Assembly: GCF_016918785.1 (NCBI RefSeq)
Contig: NZ_JAFFPT010000004.1
Coordinates: 73,742 to 137,741, forward strand
Length of the DNA stretch: 64,000 nucleotides
Reading direction: 5' to 3'
Origin: Leptospira ainazelensis
GTDB taxonomy: Bacteria; Spirochaetota; Leptospiria; Leptospirales; Leptospiraceae
Part shown: positions 28,979 through 43,942 of the stretch, piece after piece
Numbering within the stretch: position 1 is the first letter of the stretch
Layout: each line of letters opens with the position of its first letter
The notes under the pieces: generated by a model
Told to the model about the DNA's origin: nothing
Databases searched by the model: none
What the model saw: only the letters and a program-made list of their open reading frames with translations
Position numbers and translations under genes: made by a program

Positions 28979-28997
28979 GCTTATTAATTTAATAAGC
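28979..28997. promoter_or_regulatory. 19-bp palindrome upstream of the decayed outer-membrane gene
   Basis: GCTTATTAA-T-TTAATAAGC is a perfect inverted repeat 69-87 bp upstream of the old start codon, in the position of a regulator site. I did not find the same sequence upstream of the intact paralogue. Its role is speculative. Confidence 0.35.
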
Positions 28998-29374
28998 GAA
29001 GTCAAACACGTTTTAAACAAATTAGTTTTCGGTGACGTTTTGTTAAGTTTTTACAATAAATTAAATAATCATTATATGCTAATAATCTAAAACAATTGTG
29101 ATTTTAACTTTGCCTTAACTGAAAATATTTTCCATCTAACGACGAAACGAAGCCATAAACGCATAAATGATCTGTATTTTTTGAAGCTAAAAAGTCAGCG
29201 GATGATTCAAAAAGGATTCGAGTTCAGAGAGAATTCTAAGATTTATAAGAACTTACTTAGACCTGATCCGGGAAAGAAAAGAAATTCTGAATATCTATCT
29301 GATCGATCTTGTAGCCAGATTTGAAAGACAAGTCAGTTTGTTCCAGAGAATTCTGTCTTGATTCTTATAAAAAT

Positions 29375-29410
29375 AAAAGACCCGGAAAGATTTCTCTTAC
29401 CGGGTCTTTT
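29375..29410. terminator. rho-independent terminator after ilvC
   Basis: Perfect 11-base arms AAAAGACCCGG (29375-29385) and CCGGGTCTTTT (29400-29410) around a 14-base loop. The flanking As and Ts let it work in both directions. It lies 24 bp beyond the ilvC stop. Confidence 0.9.
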
Positions 29411-29434
29411 GCGAAAACGTAAAAGGAGAAACGG

Positions 29435-30816
<1,382 letters not shown>

Positions 30817-32406
30817 TCAAAGCGTTTCCGATTTAGCAAGTGTATCGGCTTGAACTTCGAGTTCTTTTACGATCTCGGAAAGATTCTCGCTCTTTTCCAT
30901 CAAGGATTCCATCGAAGTTTGAAGCGAAGAAATCGCCTCCACAATTCCATGAAGTCCTAGTTTTTGTTCCGAAGAGGAAAGTTCGATTTCCGAAGATAAG
31001 GATCGAAGATGATCCAAGGTCGAGAAAAACTGGGAATTGATCCTTTTCTGCTCTTCGAACATTTTTGTAAACTCATCGAATCGAGCGAATAAATCCTGAA
31101 ACAATGTGTCCTGTTCTTTGACGTGACCCGCGGTCGTTTCCGCCGATTTTTGACCGGTTACGACGTGGTTCGAGGAATCTTTAATAATCTTAGAAATCAA
31201 GTCAGCATTTCCGGCGCTGCTCTCGGCAAGTTTCGAAACCTCTTGCGCCACCACCGCAAAACCTTTTCCCGCCTCGCCCGCTCTTGCCGCTTCGATTGAA
31301 GCGTTGAGAGAAAGTAAATTGGTCCGATCCGCGACTTCGGACATGATCCGGTTCACTTCTCCCACGCTTCTAAAAGAATCTCCTAAGGAAGAAAGCGACT
31401 TGGAAAGTTCTTCCACAAATCCGGTCACCATCGAGCCGGACTTTCGAACCTTTTCCAAACTTTGATCCAAGGTCTGGTTGAATAAGGAAATTCTTTCTAT
31501 GATTGATTTCAAATTAGAGCTGTGATCGATCAAGGTTTCAATATTGCTAAATTGATTTTTTACGTTATCCGCGGAACTCTCCGTTTGCGATTGGAATTCT
31601 TCCATCGTTGAACTGATCTCTTCAAAAGAAGAAGCGTGAGTGGAAACAAGAAGAGAAAAATCGGACATAAATTCTTTTAGATTTTTTGAGGAATCCTTGA
31701 GATACATCGCGGATTCTCTCATCTTATTGCTTCTTTCCGCGATCATTTTGTGAGATTCTTCCAGTTCCTTTTGTCTGTATTCGGAATTCTCTCTTAAACT
31801 CATAAAAAGTTTTACGAGGGTTCTTACGATCAAAGCGCAGGCCATGATAAAGAGAATTTTTGTTACCTGTTCCGAAACTGAAACATATCCCAAGGAATTT
31901 GCGAGTTTAGTATCTTCGGTCAGAATGAGTCCGTATCTTGTCGCCGTTGAAACGACAAATATATTGGAGAATACCGAAAGGCCGCCGATCAATAGAATAA
32001 AATTCGGTGCGAGAAGAAGACCGGATGAGATGATATAAAGATAACTGATCCCGTACAACACCGGACTTTTCACCATTCCGGAAGTGTATTCCGGAAGGTC
32101 CATCGCCGCCCCAACCATTACGAGAAACAAAACCGAGACGTCCGCAACTACGAAAACCTTACTCAAGGTATGGGATATACTTCCGGTTGTCCTAATTTTA
32201 ATAAAACTGTATAGAAAGTAGAAAAGCATCGCCGTTGTTCCGACCAAATACAACGTATTCTGAACCGCATTGGTTCTCTTCCAACCAATCGCAATCGAGG
32301 AATAATAAAGTAAAATTAAACCAAGACGAATCCAATTGATATAAGCCGGACCGGAGGCAATGATTTCTTCGTCTGTTTTTCTTTTCGGTACTTGCTTCGA
32401 GGACAT
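30817..32406 (-). CDS. methyl-accepting chemotaxis protein with six-helix membrane N-terminus
   Basis: A 529-residue chemoreceptor. The first 210 residues hold about six hydrophobic helices, rather than two helices around a periplasmic sensor, and there is no clear HAMP domain. The signalling tip is visible near residues 355-400: [20 protein letters not shown], then [17 protein letters not shown]. Coiled-coil regions flank it and the C-terminus has no receptor-docking pentapeptide. Two paralogues of the same design lie at 45738 and 47439. It probably senses a membrane or cytoplasmic cue and feeds CheA/CheW controlling the periplasmic flagella (inferred). Confidence 0.92.
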   Translation of the reverse strand: MSSKQVPKRKTDEEIIASGPAYINWIRLGLILLYYSSIAIGWKRTNAVQNTLYLVGTTAMLFYFLYSFIKIRTTGSISHTLSKVFVVADVSVLFLVMVGAAMDLPEYTSGMVKSPVLYGISYLYIISSGLLLAPNFILLIGGLSVFSNIFVVSTATRYGLILTEDTKLANSLGYVSVSEQVTKILFIMACALIVRTLVKLFMSLRENSEYRQKELEESHKMIAERSNKMRESAMYLKDSSKNLKEFMSDFSLLVSTHASSFEEISSTMEEFQSQTESSADNVKNQFSNIETLIDHSSNLKSIIERISLFNQTLDQSLEKVRKSGSMVTGFVEELSKSLSSLGDSFRSVGEVNRIMSEVADRTNLLSLNASIEAARAGEAGKGFAVVAQEVSKLAESSAGNADLISKIIKDSSNHVVTGQKSAETTAGHVKEQDTLFQDLFARFDEFTKMFEEQKRINSQFFSTLDHLRSLSSEIELSSSEQKLGLHGIVEAISSLQTSMESLMEKSENLSEIVKELEVQADTLAKSETL

Positions 32407-32709
32407 GTTACTAATGACGAGAATTTACTTTGAAAATCAATGGTTTTTCTAAAAACTGCTATTTATAATTTATAAACGACGAAGTTCAATATTCTTCGAA
32501 TCGAGGGAATCGTATTTTAAACAATACTCACTTTGTATTCTTAACTTTGCTAATATTTCAATTTCTGCGATTAGTGAAAAGCGGTCGAACGTATTCTTAT
32601 TCCTATTGCAGATAAGGAATCCAAAGAATGGAATCAAATTCTTCGGGAAAATTTTTTCTTGAATTCAGGTTAGATTTGGTCTTTTTTTTATAAATAAGAA
32701 GGTTTAAAC
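32407..32709. other. divergent promoter region
   Basis: The 303 bp between the MCP gene (minus) and the OsmC-like gene (plus) hold no gene. The plus-strand leader includes a T-run and TATAAATAAGAAGG just before the OsmC start. I cannot define promoters reliably. Confidence 0.5.
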
Positions 32710-33156
32710 ATGTCTGAACACACAATTGGCTTATATTGGAAAAAGGGTCCGGAAGAATTCAAATATGATTCTTACGATCGAACTCACACCATTCAGTATG
32801 CGGGGGGACAAAAGTTAAACGGCTCTTCCACAACGGAAACCTTCGGAAAGTCGGAACACGCAAATCCGGAAGAGTTGCTGGCCTCCGCGGTTTGTAGTTG
32901 CCATTTTCTCACTTTTCTTGCTGTGGCCGCGAAAAGTCGCTATATCGTTTCCTCTTACGAAGATAAGGCGATCGCCATTCTTGAAAAAAACGCCGAGGGT
33001 AAGATGGTGGTCACAAAGATCGACCTCCACCCTAAGGTAACATTCGAAGGAGAGAAAATTCCGGATCAGGAAGTTTTAGCCGAACTTCATGAAAAAGCCC
33101 ATAGGAATTGTTTTGTTTCCAATTCCGTAAAAAGCGAAGTAACAATCCATTCTTAA
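32710..33156 (+). CDS. OsmC/Ohr family peroxide-protection protein
   Basis: A 148-residue thiol peroxidase-like protein. The two redox cysteines of the family are visible: one in the helix LLASAVCSCHFLTFLAVAA near residue 60 and the second in HRNCFVSNSVKSEV near residue 128. The motif SEHANPEELL before the first cysteine is typical of the OsmC subgroup. It likely reduces organic hydroperoxides in the cytoplasm. AGAAGG precedes the ATG. It converges on the phosphatase gene with a 13-bp gap. Confidence 0.88.
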   Translation: MSEHTIGLYWKKGPEEFKYDSYDRTHTIQYAGGQKLNGSSTTETFGKSEHANPEELLASAVCSCHFLTFLAVAAKSRYIVSSYEDKAIAILEKNAEGKMVVTKIDLHPKVTFEGEKIPDQEVLAELHEKAHRNCFVSNSVKSEVTIHS

Positions 33157-33169
33157 CGGAGAGGAGTTT

Positions 33170-36346
<3,177 letters not shown>

Positions 36347-36526
36347 TCTAATAACTTCTTAAAATTTATATCGTCAAGCAAAAAGGAATTTCGACGACTC
36401 GTATCGCTTGTTATTATTTAGTTTGAAACAAGATTCGATTTCCGAAAAAAACAAAAGGGTTTCATAAAAATCGAATGTTGCCCGTCTTCCGGGGATTGCC
36501 GTAACCTAACCGTGATTGTTTGCTAC

Positions 36527-37987
36527 TTAAAAACCACCAATGCAGACATATTTGACGTTAAGATATTCCTGAATCCCGTATTTAGATCCTTCCCTTCCGA
36601 ATCCGGATTCTTTGATACCGCCAAAAGGGACTTGTTCCGTCGATATCAACCCCTCGTTGATTCCCAACATCCCCGCACTTATATTATCGGCAAGAAACCT
36701 CATTTTACGATAATCTTCCGTAAACGCATATGATGCTAAACCGGAAGGTGTAGAATTCGCAACTTCTATCGCTTCTTCCATAAAATCGAATCGATAAACG
36801 GGAGCGACGGGGCCGAAAACTTCCTCCTGCATCGAAAGGGAATTTTTCGGCGTCTCCGAAATTATAGTCGGAGAAAAAAATAATTTTCCCGATTCCAATC
36901 TTTTTCCGCCTAATTGGAGTTTGCCTCCTTTATTCAGAGCGTCCTGGACGTGACCTTCCACTTTCCGAACCGCAGCTTCGTTTATCAACGGACCTATGGT
37001 CGTATCGTTTTCCAAACCGTCGCCGATTTTCAATTTTAGCGCCGATTCCGAAAATAAACTTACAAAATCATTATAAATTCCTTTCTGAACTAAAAACCGA
37101 TTCGCACAAACGCAGGTTTGTCCGGCGTTTCGAAATTTAGAAAGAATCGCGCCTTTGACCGCGGCTTCCAGATCGGCGTCGTCGAAAACCAAAAACGGCG
37201 CGTTTCCTCCGAGTTCGAGGGAAAGTTTCTTCAAGGTTTTCGAGCTTCTCTCCATAATCAACTTACCGACTCGAGTAGAACCTGTAAAACTGATCTTCCT
37301 TACTTCGGAGTGATCCATAAGAGTATTGGCGATTTCTTCCGGATATCCCGTTAGAACCTGAAAGACCCCTTCCGGAATTCCGGCCTCTTGCGCAAGAACG
37401 GCTAACGCTAACGCTGAGAATGGAGTGAGTTCGGAAGGTTTGCTGATAACGGTGCAACCGGCGGCTAACGCGGCTCCCGCTTTACGGGTGATCATGGAAG
37501 AAGGAAAATTCCAAGGAGTTAAAATTCCGCAAACTCCCACGGGTTGTTTGATCACTTCGATTTTAGTATCCTTTCTATGACTCGGGATGATATCTCCGTA
37601 AACTCTTTTACCTTCCTCCGCAAACCATTCCAAAAAAGAAGCCGCGTAATCGATTTCTCCTCTCGATTCGACCAGAGGTTTTCCTTGTTCTAAGGTCATA
37701 AGAATCGCGAGGTCCTCCCGATTCTTTTTCATCAGATCGGCCCAAGTTCGGATTAAATTCGAACGTTCTTTTGCGGTTCTTCTGGACCAGTCTTGAAAGG
37801 CGTCCAGAGAAGTTTGAATCGCCTCTAACGTTTCGCTTTTGCCTAAAGAAGGAACGTCGCCGAGAACTTCTAAAGTCGCCGGATTGACGACTTCGATTTT
37901 GAGATCGGAATTTCCTTTCTTCCAGGCGCCGCCCCAAAACGCTTCTTGTTTGAATAATTCCTTTCTTTGAAGAAGTTCTAAACTCAA
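36527..37987 (-). CDS. NAD(P)-dependent succinate-semialdehyde dehydrogenase family protein
   Basis: Aldehyde dehydrogenase of 486 residues, oxidising a semialdehyde to the acid. Catalytic residues are visible: Glu in [18 protein letters not shown], Cys in [10 protein letters not shown], and the nucleotide site GSTRVGK. The segment [20 protein letters not shown] and the C-terminal [20 protein letters not shown] are typical of the GabD/SSADH subgroup. I start at TTG 37987 (after GAGG), where similarity to the family begins at [14 protein letters not shown] longer frame to 38056 has an unrelated N-terminus. The true substrate is uncertain. Confidence 0.85.
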   Translation of the reverse strand: MSLELLQRKELFKQEAFWGGAWKKGNSDLKIEVVNPATLEVLGDVPSLGKSETLEAIQTSLDAFQDWSRRTAKERSNLIRTWADLMKKNREDLAILMTLEQGKPLVESRGEIDYAASFLEWFAEEGKRVYGDIIPSHRKDTKIEVIKQPVGVCGILTPWNFPSSMITRKAGAALAAGCTVISKPSELTPFSALALAVLAQEAGIPEGVFQVLTGYPEEIANTLMDHSEVRKISFTGSTRVGKLIMERSSKTLKKLSLELGGNAPFLVFDDADLEAAVKGAILSKFRNAGQTCVCANRFLVQKGIYNDFVSLFSESALKLKIGDGLENDTTIGPLINEAAVRKVEGHVQDALNKGGKLQLGGKRLESGKLFFSPTIISETPKNSLSMQEEVFGPVAPVYRFDFMEEAIEVANSTPSGLASYAFTEDYRKMRFLADNISAGMLGINEGLISTEQVPFGGIKESGFGREGSKYGIQEYLNVKYVCIGGF

Positions 37988-38144
37988 TGGAAAACCTCGT
38001 TCCCTTTTATGATTCCAAAAGAAAGAAAGGAAAGAAGAATCTCTTTCCTTACCCATTTTTATTCAATCGAATCCTAAGAGGAGTTCCGAATAAAATCCTT
38101 TTTGAAAAACAAATTCGAGTTTTAGAATTTCTTACAGGCCGCCG

Positions 38145-39923
38145 TTATTTACGAACCTTTGATTTTTTCGTGAAAGCCGGTTTCACATTAGATTTTTTTT
38201 TCAATGTAGAATTTTGAACTACGGCTTCGACGTTCAATAAAGGTGTGATTCCGAACTTATTCTCAAAGCGAAATTGTATCGGTTTAAATCCCTTCTTAGA
38301 AGGAATCAGAGACATCGCTCTTTCCGTAAGCGCCGTGATCGAAAGACTCGGGTTCACTCCAAGATTCACAGTTATCATCGAACTATCACAAACCCTCAGA
38401 TTTTGATAACCGAAGACGCGATTTTCAAAGTCGATCACTCCTTCTTTGGGAGAATCTCCCATGATACAACCGCCCATAATATGACCCGTAATCGGCGCGT
38501 TTAATAGAACGTCGTTGATGGAACTTCTCGGAACGCCGCCGGTTTTTTTCGCGATCCTTCTTGCTGTTTCGTTTGCGATGGGAATATAGGCCGGAGTTCT
38601 TTCCCCTTCCGTAAGCGTGGAACTCATACTCTTTTCAAAAGGCCAAACAAATCTTCTGGTGCGAACCAAACGAATCTTATTGTCCAAGGTTTGCATCACC
38701 AGAAGAATCAAGGATTTTTGAGCGAATCCAAAAGGCCAAGAGGCTTTGAAAAAATATATAGGATTTGTGAATAAAGTAAAAAAGTATTTGAGAGGCCTCG
38801 GAAATTTACCGCCGCCGTCCGTAAGAACCGAAGCGATAGTTCCAAAAAAATCGGAGCCTTTCGGATAACGAACCGGTTCCATGTGAGTGTGTTCATCAGG
38901 ATGAATGGAAGATGTAATCGCTACTCCACGGGAATAATCGACTTCTTTCGTAAAGTTTGTGATCGCCAAAACGGTTTCACTGTTCGTACGAACGTTATCT
39001 CCAAGAGCCGGAGAAAGCCTCGTCATCTTTCCTTTTTGTTGCATTCTCAAAAGAAGTCCGACCGTACCCATTACGGCCGCGGAAAGAATTACGTTTTTTG
39101 CATAGAATGTTCTTTTTGGAAATCCGAAGAAACCGGTCGTAGATCGTGTTTGAATTTGATAACCGAATTCGCCGGTCGCTAAAGAATCGGCTTTTCCTTG
39201 TTCATTGATAGGAATTAGAGATACAACTTTCGTCTCCGGAAAAATTTTCGTCCCCATCTTCTCGGCGAAAAAAAGATAATTCTTATCCAATGTATTCTTA
39301 GAATTGAATCTGCAACCGACCATACAACCGCCGCAGTGATTGCAGGAAACCCGATCCGGACCTTCTCCTAAAAAGTAAGGATCCTTCGCAGGCTTACCGG
39401 GTTTTTCTCCGAAATAAACTCCAACCGGCGTTGGACGAAAGGTTTCTCCTCTTCCCATCTCTTCCGCAATTTCCTTAAGAATAAAATCCGACTCATACAA
39501 TTGCGGGTTCTGAGTTACACCGAGCATTTTTGACGCGACCGAATAAAATGGAAGAATCTTATCCTTACCACCTAACTTCTTAAAGGTGGGAGAATTGAGA
39601 ACTTTTTCCCCCGGAACATAAAGAGTATTTGCATATACAAGACTTCCGCCGCCAACACCCGCGCCGCTCACGAGAAAAAAATCTTTTAAAAGATTCAATC
39701 TTTGAATTCCATAAAACCCGATTCTCGGCATCCAGAGATACTTGTTAAGCGACCAATTTGATTTTGGAAAGTCTTCGGATCTCCATCTTTTGCCGGATTC
39801 CAAGACGGCGACGGAATATCCTTTCTGGCTCAACCTCATTGCCGACACACTTCCGCCGAAGCCGCTACCTACTATGACGTAGTCGTAATCATAGTGAACA
39901 TTTGTTCTCTTTTTTTGTTCCAT
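38145..39923 (-). CDS. GMC-type FAD oxidoreductase (cholesterol oxidase-like)
   Basis: A 592-residue flavoprotein. FAD is bound by YVIVGSGFGGSVSAMRLSQ at the N-terminus, and GAGVGGGSLVYANTLY is the second conserved FAD motif of the cholesterol-oxidase branch. A cysteine cluster CNHCGGCMVGC (about residues 195-205) resembles a small iron-sulfur-like or metal site seen in some relatives. The C-terminal domain has GHIMGGCIMGDSP and VCDSSMITVNLGVNPSLSI with the catalytic Asn/His region. It would oxidise an alcohol to a ketone or aldehyde. The last 25 residues are lysine-rich. It is divergent from the flavin monooxygenase gene. Confidence 0.85.
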   Translation of the reverse strand: MEQKKRTNVHYDYDYVIVGSGFGGSVSAMRLSQKGYSVAVLESGKRWRSEDFPKSNWSLNKYLWMPRIGFYGIQRLNLLKDFFLVSGAGVGGGSLVYANTLYVPGEKVLNSPTFKKLGGKDKILPFYSVASKMLGVTQNPQLYESDFILKEIAEEMGRGETFRPTPVGVYFGEKPGKPAKDPYFLGEGPDRVSCNHCGGCMVGCRFNSKNTLDKNYLFFAEKMGTKIFPETKVVSLIPINEQGKADSLATGEFGYQIQTRSTTGFFGFPKRTFYAKNVILSAAVMGTVGLLLRMQQKGKMTRLSPALGDNVRTNSETVLAITNFTKEVDYSRGVAITSSIHPDEHTHMEPVRYPKGSDFFGTIASVLTDGGGKFPRPLKYFFTLFTNPIYFFKASWPFGFAQKSLILLVMQTLDNKIRLVRTRRFVWPFEKSMSSTLTEGERTPAYIPIANETARRIAKKTGGVPRSSINDVLLNAPITGHIMGGCIMGDSPKEGVIDFENRVFGYQNLRVCDSSMITVNLGVNPSLSITALTERAMSLIPSKKGFKPIQFRFENKFGITPLLNVEAVVQNSTLKKKSNVKPAFTKKSKVRK

Positions 39924-39972
39924 AAGTATTCAGTAATAATCGGATGATTTATAAATTCAAAACTTTTTTTAA

Positions 39973-40003
39973 TTGACTGTCTCATATTTTAAAGCCGTAT
40001 CAT
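39973..40003 (+). promoter_or_regulatory. candidate promoter of the monooxygenase operon
   Basis: TTGACT (39973-39978) and TATCAT (39998-40003) are separated by 19 bp, about 40 bp before the ATG at 40042. The match to a sigma-70-type promoter is fair. It lies in the divergent space between the GMC and monooxygenase genes. Confidence 0.35.
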
Positions 40004-40041
40004 AATTCCTAACGTATTGTCTAAATAAATAGGAGAAGGAT

Positions 40042-41481
40042 ATGTCTTCATTGCCTCGTGTTTGTGTGATAGGAGCTGGTTCCAGTGGAATCACGGTTTG
40101 TAAAGCTCTCAAAGATAAAGGAATTCCTTTTGATTGTTATGAGGCGGGAAGCGAAGTCGGAGGGAACTGGAGATTCAACAACGACAACAAGATGAGCAAT
40201 ATCTATAAGTCTCTTCATATCAATACTCATAGAGATAGAATGGAATATAGAGACTATCCTATGCCCAAGAGTTACGCCGATTATCCGGGACATCAAAAAA
40301 TCTTAGAATATTTTATCGATTATGTAAATCATTTCGGACTTCGAAAAAACATTCATTTTAAAAACCCGGTCGTGAACGCGGATTATCAAGACGACGGAAC
40401 TTGGTTGATCACGACGGGAGATGGAAAACAGAAATTCTACGATGCATTAGTAGTTTCTAACGGACATCACTGGTCGCAGAGATGGCCCGATCCTCCATTT
40501 CCGGGCAAGTTTACGGGAAAGATTATCCATTCCCATTCTTATGTAGATCCTGATAATCCGATTAAACTCACGGGGAAAAGAGTAGTAGTTTTAGGAATGG
40601 GCAATAGCGCGATGGATATCACCGTCGAACTTTGCAGACCGGGTGTGGCCTCTAAAGTTTTTCTCGCTGCAAGAAGAGGAGCCTACATCATTCCAAATTA
40701 TCTTTTTGGAAAACCGTTGGATAAATCAACGGAGATGATTCCGGTTCACACTCCGTTCTGGCTTAAGAGTTTTATAATGGGATTGGTTCTACGTTTTGGA
40801 GTTGGAAAGGTAGAAGACTTCGGTTTACAAAAACCGGATCACAAACCGGGTGCGGCGCATCCTACGATTTCACAGGATATTCTAGTAAGATTAGGAAGAG
40901 GAGACGTAACTCCAAAACCGAACATAGAATCTTACAATGGGAACAAAGTTCGCTTTGTGGATGGAAGTGAAGAAGAAGTCGACGCGGTTATCTACTGCAC
41001 CGGATACAACGTTAAGTTTCCGTTTTTCGATGAGCACCTAATCGCCGCTAAAGACAATCATTTGCCTTTATTTCATCGTATGATCAAACCTGAGTTTAAG
41101 AATCTGTTTTTTGTCGGTTTATACCAACCTTTGGGAGCCATTATGCCTTTGGCGGAATTTCAAGGTAAGTGGATTTCCGAATATCTGACGGGAAATTATC
41201 AACTTCCGACCGCCGAAGAAATGAATCAAACGATCGAAAAATACGAGTCACAAAGGAAAAAACGTTATGTGGCATCGACAAGACATACGATGCAAGTCGA
41301 CTTTGAGGATTTTCTCTACGATATGAAAAGCGAACTCAAAAAAGGAACTCAGAGAGCCAAGAAGAATGGAAACAAAGTTAACGTGGATGCAATCGCCGAA
41401 CACAAACAAGTTTCTAAAAACGGAGTCGGCTCAAACAAACACGGTGTGAAAAAGAAAACGCGTGTCCTTGCAAAAGTTTGA
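40042..41481 (+). CDS. flavin-containing monooxygenase (FMO/Baeyer-Villiger superfamily)
   Basis: A 479-residue NADPH- and FAD-dependent monooxygenase. It has the FAD loop VIGAGSSGITVCKALKDKG, the NADPH loop VVVLGMGNSAMDITVEL, and the family fingerprint FxGxxxHxxxY as FTGKIIHSHSY (about residues 154-164). The tyrosine at the last position points to the FMO branch rather than the BVMO FxGxxxHxxxW type. The C-terminal 60 residues are basic and low in complexity. AGGAG precedes the ATG. Its last 20 bp overlap the esterase gene. It could hydroxylate N or S atoms, or oxidise a ketone to an ester. Confidence 0.88.
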   Translation: MSSLPRVCVIGAGSSGITVCKALKDKGIPFDCYEAGSEVGGNWRFNNDNKMSNIYKSLHINTHRDRMEYRDYPMPKSYADYPGHQKILEYFIDYVNHFGLRKNIHFKNPVVNADYQDDGTWLITTGDGKQKFYDALVVSNGHHWSQRWPDPPFPGKFTGKIIHSHSYVDPDNPIKLTGKRVVVLGMGNSAMDITVELCRPGVASKVFLAARRGAYIIPNYLFGKPLDKSTEMIPVHTPFWLKSFIMGLVLRFGVGKVEDFGLQKPDHKPGAAHPTISQDILVRLGRGDVTPKPNIESYNGNKVRFVDGSEEEVDAVIYCTGYNVKFPFFDEHLIAAKDNHLPLFHRMIKPEFKNLFFVGLYQPLGAIMPLAEFQGKWISEYLTGNYQLPTAEEMNQTIEKYESQRKKRYVASTRHTMQVDFEDFLYDMKSELKKGTQRAKKNGNKVNVDAIAEHKQVSKNGVGSNKHGVKKKTRVLAKV

Positions 41482-42499
41482 ACGATTTCTTCTTCGATGG
41501 ATATTAAGACTGCCGGAAGGAATTCTTAGAAGAATTTCCGGCGGTACCGTAAGAAAACGAGGACGGATTTTGGACACAAAACTCCAGATGGCCTTGTATC
41601 TTGCTAGAACAAAACCGAGAGTTGAATCTCTCGCCCCGAAAGAAGCGAGGGAATTTTTCAAAACTTCGATGCTTCTATTTGATCTGGAACCGGAAGAACT
41701 TTTCCAAGTCGAGAATTTTACGATTCCCGTTTCTAAGGGAAGAATCGGAATCAGACTTTATAGACCAAAGCAGACTTTAATACCTCAACCGGCGCTCGTT
41801 TATTTTCACGGCGGCGGATTTGTCATAGGCGATCTCGATTCCCACGATCCTCCTCTGCGATATCTTTCGAAAAAAACCGGAGTGTTGATTCTTTCGGTGG
41901 ATTATAGGCTCGGACCCGAGCATAAATATCCGACTGCAGTAGAAGATGCTTTTGTCGCTTATCAATGGATTCTTAAAAATGCGAAAGAATTGGGAATTCT
42001 TCCCAAAAAAATTGCGGTAGCTGGAGATAGCGCGGGCGGCAATCTCGCGGTCAATATTTCGATTTTATCCAAAAAGAAAAAACTCCAACTTCCATTTTTC
42101 CAATTGTTAATCTATCCTTACTTGGATCTCCTTCGAATGAGTGCGAGCCGAAACGAATTCGGTCGCGGTTACGCCCTTACAAACAAGTTATTGGATTACT
42201 TTAACTTTCACTATTTAAACGATCCGCTCGATGCTAAAGAAATTGCCGCGTCTCCGATTCTCCAGAAGGAAAAGGCAGAATTTCCAAAAACATATATTCA
42301 ATTAGCCGGTTTTGATCCGCTCCAAGACGAAGGATTGGAGTTGATCGAGTCTTTGAAAAAGACGAAAATTCCAGTTACATACAGTTTGCATGAGAGTTTA
42401 GTGCATGGATATTTTAATTTTGCGGGAGTGATTCCGGAAGCGAAAAGAGCTTTGGACGAACTGGTACTTTTTATCGAAGAAGGATTTCAAATAAAATAA
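41462..42499 (+). CDS. alpha/beta hydrolase of the hormone-sensitive-lipase type
   Basis: A 345-residue esterase. The oxyanion motif HGGGFVIGD near residue 118 and the nucleophile elbow GDSAGGN near residue 190 define the HSL/GDXG family. The Asp and His are probably in AGFDPLQDEG and HGYFNFAG near the C-terminus. It has no signal peptide, though residues 1-25 are basic and amphipathic. It overlaps the monooxygenase gene by 20 bp, implying a shared pathway, for example ester hydrolysis after oxygen insertion (inferred). Confidence 0.9.
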   Translation: MSLQKFERFLLRWILRLPEGILRRISGGTVRKRGRILDTKLQMALYLARTKPRVESLAPKEAREFFKTSMLLFDLEPEELFQVENFTIPVSKGRIGIRLYRPKQTLIPQPALVYFHGGGFVIGDLDSHDPPLRYLSKKTGVLILSVDYRLGPEHKYPTAVEDAFVAYQWILKNAKELGILPKKIAVAGDSAGGNLAVNISILSKKKKLQLPFFQLLIYPYLDLLRMSASRNEFGRGYALTNKLLDYFNFHYLNDPLDAKEIAASPILQKEKAEFPKTYIQLAGFDPLQDEGLELIESLKKTKIPVTYSLHESLVHGYFNFAGVIPEAKRALDELVLFIEEGFQIK

Positions 42500-42609
42500 A
42501 TTCTCATAACGACGGAATAAAAACGTTCTAGAACAAACGGTAAAGATCAAAAGTTTCTCTTGAATTTTTTAAACGGTCCTGAAAGGGTTTGGATTCAAGG
42601 CATTTTTTT

Positions 42610-43935
42610 ATGAAATCCAAAATCACATCGATTCAAAAACTTCTTTTTTTCGTTTTCGTTTTTTCTCAATCTCCCCTCAAAGCGGATTCTTCCGGAATCG
42701 CTTCCGGTCCGATCGTAGGCTACTCCACTCTCAAAGAAGTTTTGGTCTGGGTTCAGACCGAAAAAAAAGCGTCGGTTATATTAGAATATTCTGAAATTGG
42801 AAACTTGAAACAAAAATTTCTTTCGGAAGAAATTCAAACGGTTTCTAAAACCGGGTATATCGCAAAGCTGATCGCCAATCGAGTAAAACCCGGTAAACAT
42901 TATATCTACAATTTGATCGTAGACGGAAAAAAGATCGAAGCAAAACATCCTCAGAGATTCCAAGCCCAATCCTTTTTTACCGCAGGTCAAAATCCCCCGG
43001 ACTTTACGTTTGCTTTGGGTAGTTGCGCCTATGTAAACGAGGCCGAATACGACGTCCCTGGAAAACCGTACGGCGGAGATTATTTTATCTACGATTCGAT
43101 TCTTTCCAAAAAGCCTGATTTTATGCTCTGGCTCGGAGACAATATCTATCTTCGAGAAACGGATTGGGATTCAAAGACTGGGTTCTTACATCGATACAAA
43201 CATCAAAGGGGAATTCCGGAATTAGGACCTTTATTCGCTTCTCTTCACCACTATGCGATTTGGGACGATCACGATTTCGGTCCGAACGACGGGGATTCTT
43301 CCTTTTGGATGAAAGAGACGGCCGAGGAAATGTTCAAACTTCACTGGGGAAATCCGAATTTCGCGAAAGAAGGGATATACGGATCTTTTACGTGGGGAGA
43401 CTCGCAATTTTTTCTTCTGGACGATCGAACCTTTCGAACAGCTAACAATAATAAGGCGGTTGGACCGAGGCAAATTCTCGGAGAAAAACAATTTCAGTGG
43501 TTTGCCAATTCATTGGCATTTTCAAAAGCCACTTTTAAATTCGTCGCGATCGGCGGACAATTTCTCAATCCGAATCCGGTTTATGAAAATTATTCAACCT
43601 ATCCGGAAGAAAAGAACAAGATTCTTTCCGCAATCAGAGATCTGAAAATAAAAAACGTCATCTTCCTAACCGGCGATAGACATCATACTGAATTGAACCT
43701 TCTCAAAGAAGACGGAGTGGAGCCTATCTATGACTTTACGGTTTCACCATTGACTTCCGGAACATATTCGGTAACGGAAAAAAATTCTTTGAGAATCGAA
43801 GATACCCTTGTGGAACAAAGAAACTTCGGTCTTATCTCCGTTACTGGAAATAAAGGAGAGCGGAAATTGCTTCTTCAGATATTCGATGTGAAAGGAAAAG
43901 AACTTTGGAAAAAAGAAATCATTCCAAATCCTTAA
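42610..43935 (+). CDS. PhoD-like metallophosphatase, secreted
   Basis: An approximately 441-residue exported protein from the ATG at 42610, with a signal peptide ending near LKADS. An N-terminal beta domain (about residues 25-120) precedes the phosphoesterase domain. The calcineurin-like/PhoD ligands are visible: [32 protein letters not shown], and [11 protein letters not shown]. It probably binds Fe and Ca like Bacillus PhoD and cleaves phosphodiesters or monoesters in the periplasm. The distance from the esterase gene is about 110 bp, and the next gene follows 7 bp later. Confidence 0.88.
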   Translation: MKSKITSIQKLLFFVFVFSQSPLKADSSGIASGPIVGYSTLKEVLVWVQTEKKASVILEYSEIGNLKQKFLSEEIQTVSKTGYIAKLIANRVKPGKHYIYNLIVDGKKIEAKHPQRFQAQSFFTAGQNPPDFTFALGSCAYVNEAEYDVPGKPYGGDYFIYDSILSKKPDFMLWLGDNIYLRETDWDSKTGFLHRYKHQRGIPELGPLFASLHHYAIWDDHDFGPNDGDSSFWMKETAEEMFKLHWGNPNFAKEGIYGSFTWGDSQFFLLDDRTFRTANNNKAVGPRQILGEKQFQWFANSLAFSKATFKFVAIGGQFLNPNPVYENYSTYPEEKNKILSAIRDLKIKNVIFLTGDRHHTELNLLKEDGVEPIYDFTVSPLTSGTYSVTEKNSLRIEDTLVEQRNFGLISVTGNKGERKLLLQIFDVKGKELWKKEIIPNP

Positions 43936-43942
43936 TATTATT

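Larger units (their letters stand above)
28911..29434. other. AT-rich intergenic region
   Basis: About 520 bp between ilvC and the decayed outer-membrane gene, both minus strand. The right-of-centre part is very AT-rich and includes a perfect palindrome at 28979-28997. The ilvC terminator occupies the left end. No gene was found. Confidence 0.6.

Noticed and set aside
32660..32709. Sigma-70 promoter before the OsmC-like gene
   Set aside because: TATAAA is present, but no -35 element at 16-19 bp could be matched, so I did not list it as a site.
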